Assembly: GCF_003097495.1 (NCBI RefSeq)
Contig: NZ_QEOP01000002.1
Location: 930,001-994,000, forward strand
Source: Amnibacterium flavum
GTDB lineage: Bacteria; Actinomycetota; Actinomycetes; Actinomycetales; Microbacteriaceae
Length of the DNA: 64,000 bases
Direction: 5' to 3'
Numbering within the stretch: the stretch's first letter is position 1; every line of letters begins with the position of its first letter. The position numbers and the translations under genes were made by a program. Under the pieces are notes generated by a model. The model was not told the origin of the DNA, did not search any database, and saw only the letters and a list, made by a program, of their open reading frames with translations. Shown here piece by piece: positions 58,527 to 64,000 of this stretch.

Positions 58527-59554
58527 GTGAACAGCTCGGCGTCGCCCTGATCGGAGCCGGCAACAGTGGCGGTCACTACCACCTGCCCCACCTCCTGAAC
58601 CATCCCGGGTTCCGCCTCCGCACGGTCGCGACCCGGTCGGGCACGGTCGGTCCCGAGCTTCCCGACGCCGTCACGGTGGTGTCGGACTGGCGTTCTGCGA
58701 TCTCGGATCCCTCGATCGACCTCGTCGTGGTCGCCCTGCCGCATGATCTGCACCATCCGGTTGCACTCGCCGCTCTCGATGCCGGGCGGCACGTCCTCGT
58801 CGAGAAGCCGATCACGGTCACGGGCGACGAGGCTCGCGAGCTCGAGGCCGCCGCGAACCGTTCAGGCGTCGTGCTCGCCGCGCACCACCAGCGCCGATTC
58901 GAGGCGGACTTCGTCGCTCTCACCGAGGTGGTGCGCTCAGGAGAGCTCGGAGAGATCTGGCGGATCGTCGTGACACGGAGCCATCAGGGCCGTTACCGCG
59001 AGAGCACGCCGACGCGGCCCCACGTGGGCTCCGCCTCACTCGGCTGGGCCCACGCCAGAGCCAGCGGGGGCGGGATCGCACGGGTCATCGCCCCGCATTC
59101 CGTCGACCAGCTGCTCACCCTTGCCGACGACGGTGTCGATCGCGTCTCGGGTCGAGCACACCTCGATCCCGTCGACGACGTCGAGGACTGGGTGGCCATC
59201 GACATCGACTTCGCCTCCGGGATCACGGGCACCGTCGAGGCGTTCCGGCGGAGCCGGATCGCGCCCGCCCGCTTCACCGTCTACGGAAGTGCGGGCACGG
59301 CGGTCGCGACGGACGGCACCGAGCTGCGGATCACGACCGATGACGGCGACCGGGTCATCGACGGTCTCGAGCCGCCGGGCACCATGGGGCGGGAGATCTA
59401 CGACGACCTCTTCGCCGCCGTCACTCGTGGGGCGCCGCTGCGGGCGAGCCTCGCCGACGCCATCCGGGTGGTCGATGTGATCGAGGCGGCGGAGACGTCG
59501 TTCAGGGGCGCGAACTCGTGGGTCAGCGCGTCGTCAGGCGGAGGAAGCCACTGA
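58523..59554 (+). CDS. Gfo/Idh/MocA family oxidoreductase 2
   Basis: The 343-residue protein has GVALIGAGNSGGHYHLPHL, then HVLVEKPITVTGDEARELEAAANRSGV, then LAAHHQRRFEADFVALTEVV. It shares fold but little sequence with the preceding dehydrogenase, so the pair is not a recent duplication. Both are probably NAD(P)-dependent sugar or polyol oxidases of the same pathway. It ends 31 bases inside the end of the convergent nuclease-helicase gene. Confidence 0.92.
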   Translation: MSEQLGVALIGAGNSGGHYHLPHLLNHPGFRLRTVATRSGTVGPELPDAVTVVSDWRSAISDPSIDLVVVALPHDLHHPVALAALDAGRHVLVEKPITVTGDEARELEAAANRSGVVLAAHHQRRFEADFVALTEVVRSGELGEIWRIVVTRSHQGRYRESTPTRPHVGSASLGWAHARASGGGIARVIAPHSVDQLLTLADDGVDRVSGRAHLDPVDDVEDWVAIDIDFASGITGTVEAFRRSRIAPARFTVYGSAGTAVATDGTELRITTDDGDRVIDGLEPPGTMGREIYDDLFAAVTRGAPLRASLADAIRVVDVIEAAETSFRGANSWVSASSGGGSH

Positions 59555-62500
59555 GCTCGGCGACCCCCTCGGCGGTGTAGGGAAGGTATTCGCGCAGACC
59601 GGGGGAGTGGACGAGGTACGCGGCCCACTTCGCCCGCGACACGGCCACGTTCAGCCGGTTGCGCATCAGCAGGAAGGAGAGTCCTCGAGGCGCGTCGCCC
59701 GGAGATGACGCCGTGAGCGAGACGATCGCGACGGCGGCCTCCTGGCCCTGGAACTTGTCGACCGTGCCGACGGGGGTCGAGGTGAAGCCGGCCTCGTCGA
59801 GCAGACGGCGGATCAGCGACACCTGGGCGTTGTAGGGCGCGACGACGATGATGTCGGAGGCGAGCAGCGGGTCGCCGATCCGGCCCGTCGAGGGGTCGGT
59901 CCATTCCCGGCCGAGATGAGCCCGTACGAGGTCGACGACGGCCCGCGCCTCTTCGGGGGATTCTATCGAGTTGGACTCGTGACCGATCGGCACCGGGTGC
60001 AGTCCCGGAGCAGCGCCCTCGAGCAGGCGATCGGTGGTCTCGGGCAGGCGCGACGTGAGCCTTCCCTCGTAGGACAGGTCGGATACGGCGGCGCAGAGAG
60101 CGGGATGCATGCGCCAGCTCTGGTCGAGGAAGTAGCCGAACTCGGACGGCAGGACGTCGTGCCCGTCGGACAGCCAGCCCAGCGCCGAGCTGTCGATCGG
60201 CTCGGGGTGCAGGCCCTGACTGACCTGCGGGAGCTGCTGCGGATCGCCGAGCAGCAGGAGGTTGCGGGCGCTCACCCCGACGGCGATCGTGTTGGCGAGC
60301 GAGAACTGGCCGGCCTCGTCGATGACGAGGAGGTCGAGGCTGTTGCGGGGCACCTGGGAGGCGTTCGAGAAGGTCCACGCCGTGCCGCCGATGACGAACC
60401 CCGACGACCGCCGATCCAGCTGGAACTGGAGCAGCGCCTTCACGTCGGCGACCTCGGTCCAGGGCGGCGGCTCGCCGTAGCCCGTGCGCGGGGCCCGCTT
60501 GCCGACCAGCTCGGCGGCGACGCCCTCCTGCAGGATGCGGCGGAACAGGTTCTCGACGACCTCGTGCGATTGCGCGACGACACCGATCCTCCACCCGCGG
60601 CGCAGCACCAGCTCGGCGATCACCTTGGCGCCCACGTAGGTCTTGCCCGATCCGGGCGGGCCCTGGACCGCGAGGTAGGAGTGATCGAGTCGTTCCGCCG
60701 CCTCGGCGATGGGGCGCCACCCGTCGGTGTCGGTCGGCTGGGGCAGCGGGCCGCCGTCGATGAGTCGCGGGGGTCGGCGTCGCAGCAGATCGAGGCTCGG
60801 CTCACCGGGAAGGGAGGGCAGCCCGGCCGTGACCTGCTCACCCCATTCGATGATCGCCGAACGCAGCGTCGTCGTCGGGATGGGTGCGGCGGGCGTCAGA
60901 GCGACCGGCATGGTGTTCCAGGTCTCGGCGCCGACACCGGCCTGCTCCTCGAGGATGATCTCGGTGCGCTCACCGACCGCGCGGATGGCGACCACGGAGG
61001 TGGCGTGATGCTCGCCGCGGTTGCCGGCGGGCACCGGATCGCAGCGCGGGGGGATCGGATCCTCGTACATCGCGTACGGCTGCGCGCCCGGGTCGAGTCG
61101 ACTGCCCGGAGCGAGGAGGCCGCTGAAGCGGAGCCTGCGCACGGTCTGCCGTCGCCCCTCCGGCACATGCCAGTCGGCGACGACCCCGCCGGCGAGGGGG
61201 ATGAACACGTCGCGCTGGTCGGCCCATTCCTCGATGGGCGACACCTCGCGGTTGAAGTGCTCCCACCAGAACGCCTTGTCCTCGCGGCGGTGGTACTCGA
61301 TCGCGGCGGCCGCGAGGGCGAGGGCGGTCTGGTCCGCGTCGCGCTCGGCAGCGGGCACGCCTTCGACCGCGCCCAGCAGCGAGTCGCGAGCGGCGTCCTC
61401 GGCGCGTTCGAGCCGCTCGTTGCGCGGGGCGTCGGGCACGAGTTCATCCCGCCGGGCGACGCCCTGCTCGTCGGCGCGCGCCACCAGCCAATCGCGGAGT
61501 CGACGGGTGGAGACGCAGTCGTACCGGTTGTACTCGGCGATCTCGGCGAGCAGCGCAGCAGCCTCGTCGGCGCGTCCGGCGTCGCGGAGGACCGTGTAGT
61601 CGACGTAGGCGGTGATCGATGCGGCGGCGTTGGTCACGTCGCTGACGCGCAGCTCGTCGCCCATGTACAGCGGCTCGAGCTTCTTCAGGCTGTAGGAGCG
61701 CTCGGAGATGCGGATGGAGCGCTTGACGATCGGGTACAGGTCGACCAGGACGTGCTCGCGCAGGAGCTCGTCGAGCACGCTCTCGCCCACGCCGTACCGC
61801 GCGCACAGCATCTGCAGGTGCGCCCGCTCGTAGTCGGCGTAATGGTAGATGTGCATGCCGGGGAACCGCGCCCTGCGCTTCTGGACGTAGTCGAGGAAGT
61901 CGAGGAGAGCCTGCTTCTCGCTCGCCCGGTCGTGCGCCCAGAACGCGACGAAGTGCTCGGAGTCGTCGTCGAGATCGATGACGCCGAAGAGGTAGTCGAG
62001 GCCCCAGTCGCGGCCTTCGTCGCTCCAGAGCGGGTCGCCCTCGAAGTCGAAGAAGACGTCGCCGCGATCGGGCGAGGGGAGGGCGGCGAGCCCGGTGGGA
62101 TCGCGCACCTCGAAGTGCACGGGTCGGCGACCCTGCTCGTCGTAGGGCGGGGCGGCGACCTGCATGGCCGCCTGCGCCCGGAGGTTCTCGAGGGTCGCCG
62201 CACCGATGCCCTCGACCGGGTGGTCGAGCGCGGCGAGCTCGTCGATCGTGCGGACACCGGCCGCGGCGAGGCGGGCGCGCTGATTGCCGCGGAGGCCGGC
62301 GACCAGGAGGACGTCGTGGTGCAGCTCGACCTGCAGGGCGCATTCCGCGCAGCGACCGCAGGCGGCGTACCCGACGGCGCCCCACGCGATCGGGGACGGG
62401 TCGGCGAGGCGCTCGTCGATCATGAACCGCAGCCGCGCGAAGCGGTCGTCGAAGACGGGTTCGATGTCGGTCAGCCGGTGGGTCGACCTCGACCCGTCGC

Positions 62501-63053
62501 CGAGGAGGAGGTGGACCTCGGATCCGATCGGGATGTCGAGCCTCCGCAGCTGCCCGGCGTAAGCGGCCAGCTGGAGCAGGGCCGTGATCTTCGCCTTCCG
62601 CGCGAGCTTGGTGTCGTAGACCTCGTAACGGGGCCGGCCGGATGAATCGTCGTCCGTTCGGACGAGGAAGTCGGCGAATCCGACGAACTCGTCGTCGAGG
62701 AAGGTGGCCTGGTACACGACGTCGGCGCCATCGCGGAGGGCCCCGATCGTCTCGGTCATCGCAGCGGCGAGCGCGGCCAGATCGCCCTTCGACGACGGCT
62801 CCGCGATCTCGGCGACTCCGCCGCGCGAACCGGGGGAGTGCACGCCGAAGAGCTCGCGGTAGCGGAGGAGCTCGCGCTGCTCGTGTTCGCCGCCCAGGAC
62901 GCTGGCACGCTCGAGCATGGGGTCGTCGAGGTCGGGGACGGCCTCGACGCGGCCGAGCTTGGCATCGAGACGGCGCATGAGGGCCCACTCGCAGGTCACC
63001 GCGGCGGTGAGATCGGAGGCGCTCGAGAACACGACTCCATCACGGACGAACAT
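59523..63053 (-). CDS. TM0106-family RecB-like nuclease with SF1 helicase domain
   Basis: The 1176-residue protein has an N-terminal PD-(D/E)XK nuclease-like domain (RYEVYDTKLARKAK) and a cysteine-rich cluster (CGRCAEC). A helix-hairpin-helix-like segment (RLAAAGVRTIDELAALDHPVEGIG) and an RNase H-like region (GDVFFDFEGDPLWSDEGRDWGLDY) follow. A C-terminal SF1 helicase has Walker A VQGPPGSGKTYVGA, LLVIDEAGQFSLAN, LLLGDPQQLPQVSQG, GTVDKFQGQEAA and LNVAVSRAK. It probably processes nucleic acids; cellular role unknown. The ATG at 63053 has GGGAGG eight nucleotides upstream; a longer start at 63179 adds 42 residues with no domain. Confidence 0.92.
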   Translation of the reverse strand: MFVRDGVVFSSASDLTAAVTCEWALMRRLDAKLGRVEAVPDLDDPMLERASVLGGEHEQRELLRYRELFGVHSPGSRGGVAEIAEPSSKGDLAALAAAMTETIGALRDGADVVYQATFLDDEFVGFADFLVRTDDDSSGRPRYEVYDTKLARKAKITALLQLAAYAGQLRRLDIPIGSEVHLLLGDGSRSTHRLTDIEPVFDDRFARLRFMIDERLADPSPIAWGAVGYAACGRCAECALQVELHHDVLLVAGLRGNQRARLAAAGVRTIDELAALDHPVEGIGAATLENLRAQAAMQVAAPPYDEQGRRPVHFEVRDPTGLAALPSPDRGDVFFDFEGDPLWSDEGRDWGLDYLFGVIDLDDDSEHFVAFWAHDRASEKQALLDFLDYVQKRRARFPGMHIYHYADYERAHLQMLCARYGVGESVLDELLREHVLVDLYPIVKRSIRISERSYSLKKLEPLYMGDELRVSDVTNAAASITAYVDYTVLRDAGRADEAAALLAEIAEYNRYDCVSTRRLRDWLVARADEQGVARRDELVPDAPRNERLERAEDAARDSLLGAVEGVPAAERDADQTALALAAAAIEYHRREDKAFWWEHFNREVSPIEEWADQRDVFIPLAGGVVADWHVPEGRRQTVRRLRFSGLLAPGSRLDPGAQPYAMYEDPIPPRCDPVPAGNRGEHHATSVVAIRAVGERTEIILEEQAGVGAETWNTMPVALTPAAPIPTTTLRSAIIEWGEQVTAGLPSLPGEPSLDLLRRRPPRLIDGGPLPQPTDTDGWRPIAEAAERLDHSYLAVQGPPGSGKTYVGAKVIAELVLRRGWRIGVVAQSHEVVENLFRRILQEGVAAELVGKRAPRTGYGEPPPWTEVADVKALLQFQLDRRSSGFVIGGTAWTFSNASQVPRNSLDLLVIDEAGQFSLANTIAVGVSARNLLLLGDPQQLPQVSQGLHPEPIDSSALGWLSDGHDVLPSEFGYFLDQSWRMHPALCAAVSDLSYEGRLTSRLPETTDRLLEGAAPGLHPVPIGHESNSIESPEEARAVVDLVRAHLGREWTDPSTGRIGDPLLASDIIVVAPYNAQVSLIRRLLDEAGFTSTPVGTVDKFQGQEAAVAIVSLTASSPGDAPRGLSFLLMRNRLNVAVSRAKWAAYLVHSPGLREYLPYTAEGVAELSGFLRLTTR

Positions 63054-63215
63054 CGTCGGCCTCCCTCCCTCATCGACTCCGCCGACGCTAACAGTGACCG
63101 AGGACATCGGAGGCCGACCCGGACGTCCCAACCTGAGCGCCCGCCGGGTGCGGGCTCGGAACGCGGGCGTAACGTTCATGACGGTAAACCTTCGGCGACC
63201 TCAACAGGAGAACTA

Positions 63216-64000
63216 GTGAAGCAGCGCACCATCGGCACACGCACCGTCAGCGCGATCGGCCTGGGCGGGATGCCCATGTCCATCGAGGGCCGGCCCGACG
63301 AGGAGCAGTCGATCCGCACGATCCACGCGGCACTCGACTCGGGGGTCACATTCTTCGACACCGCGGACGCGTACCACCTGCACGCCGACGACGTCGGACA
63401 CAACGAGGAGCTCTTCGCGAAGGGCATCGCCACCTGGAGCGGCGACACCTCGGACGTGCTCGTGGCGACGAAGGGCGGACACCTGCGTCCCGGCGACGGA
63501 TCATGGACCCTCAACGGTCGCCCGGACTACATCAAGGGGGCCGCGAAGGCGTCGATCAAGCGGCTCGGCGTCGAGCGGATCGGGCTGTACCAGTTCCACC
63601 GCCCCGACCCCGAGACCCCGTACGCGGACTCCGTCGGTGCCGTGCGCGACCTGCTCGACGAGGGCCTCATCGAGATGGCGGGCATCTCGAACGCGAACCC
63701 CGAGCAGATCCGCCTCGCGCAGGAGATCCTCGGCGGTCGCCTCGTCTCGGTCCAGAACCAGTTCTCGCCCGCCTTCCGCAGCAGCGAGCCCGAGCTCGAA
63801 CTCTGCGCGGAGCTCGGAATCGCCTTCCTTCCGTGGAGCCCCCTCGGAGGCATCGGCCGCGCCAGCCAGCTGGGCAGCAAGTACGAGGTGATCCAGCAGA
63901 TCGCCGACGCGCACGGGGTCAGCCCCCAGCAGGTCACCCTCGCCTGGGAGCTCGCCCTCGCGCCCATCGTGATCCCGATCCCGGGCGCGTCGAAGCCCAC
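63216..64000 (+). CDS. Aldo/keto reductase (partial; runs off the window)
   Basis: From the GTG at 63216 (AGGAG six bases upstream) the frame stays open to base 64000, about 261 residues, missing only the C-terminus. It shows the AKR tetrad: Asp and Tyr in TFFDTADAY, Lys in VATKGG, His in YQFHRPDPE. SNANPEQIRLAQ and FLPWSPLGG follow the family order. It reduces a carbonyl with NADPH; substrate unknown. Confidence 0.92.
   Translation, partial: MKQRTIGTRTVSAIGLGGMPMSIEGRPDEEQSIRTIHAALDSGVTFFDTADAYHLHADDVGHNEELFAKGIATWSGDTSDVLVATKGGHLRPGDGSWTLNGRPDYIKGAAKASIKRLGVERIGLYQFHRPDPETPYADSVGAVRDLLDEGLIEMAGISNANPEQIRLAQEILGGRLVSVQNQFSPAFRSSEPELELCAELGIAFLPWSPLGGIGRASQLGSKYEVIQQIADAHGVSPQQVTLAWELALAPIVIPIPGASKP

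Overview
The window is high-GC DNA with many GTG starts, densely packed genes and frequent 1-4 bp ATGA/GTGA overlaps. It looks like chromosome of an actinobacterium of the family Microbacteriaceae (Microbacterium or a close relative). Supporting family markers are a DUF222/HNH (13E12-type) protein, a DUF3516 Ski2-like helicase, an ImuA'/ImuB/DnaE2 mutasome with actinobacterial LexA boxes, a PASTA-domain class A PBP, TreS, and a carbohydrate importer lacking its own ATPase gene. No rRNA, tRNA, CRISPR array, insertion sequence or prophage was seen. The genus is an inference from gene families.

Layout. 1-5.7 kb: end of an unknown gene, a GyrI-like protein, a DEDDh exonuclease, trehalose synthase, and a hydrolase/glycosyltransferase pair. 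5.7-8.0 kb: a gene-poor stretch with a hairpin, the DUF222/HNH protein and a large repeat cluster. 8-12.5 kb: YbaK-like protein, histidine phosphatase, sirtuin, SpoU methyltransferase and an APC permease. 12.7-17.6 kb: cell-wall genes (class A PBP, D,D-carboxypeptidase) and an SGNH hydrolase. 17.7-20.5 kb: an SF2 helicase followed by a two-domain Pyr_excise protein. 20.5-24 kb: NnrD, phosphatase, ferritin-VIT transporter, acylphosphatase and GNAT. 24-30 kb: the SOS mutasome. 30-46 kb: RecQ, small acidic proteins, VOC, NUDIX, LysM lipoprotein, secreted HNH nuclease, MFS pump, DUF3516 helicase, CPBP-like membrane protein, Rho_N-like protein, flavin-dependent oxidoreductase and a class III aminotransferase.

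46-59.6 kb is the most coherent accessory block. A GntR/FCD regulator faces a twelve-gene catabolic operon: Fe-alcohol dehydrogenase, aldehyde dehydrogenase, RraA-like aldolase, beta-hydroxyacid dehydrogenase, two sugar ABC permeases, binding protein, CaiB/BaiF CoA-transferase, enoyl-CoA hydratase, COG3618 lactonase and two Gfo/Idh dehydrogenases. A strong promoter with a 26-bp palindrome at its expected start lies in the intergenic region, and a long stem-loop follows the binding-protein gene. The combination does not match a pathway I can name, so it is the best candidate for an undescribed system. The window ends with a TM0106-type nuclease/helicase and a truncated aldo/keto reductase.

Two window-wide patterns stand out. 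Short repeats (TTTCG, five variable bases, CTCAACGGGCGG) form four clusters, all between convergent genes and nowhere else. At least nine genes have a TAnnnT hexamer 6-8 nt before the start codon and no Shine-Dalgarno sequence, which points to widespread leaderless transcription and settles several start codons.
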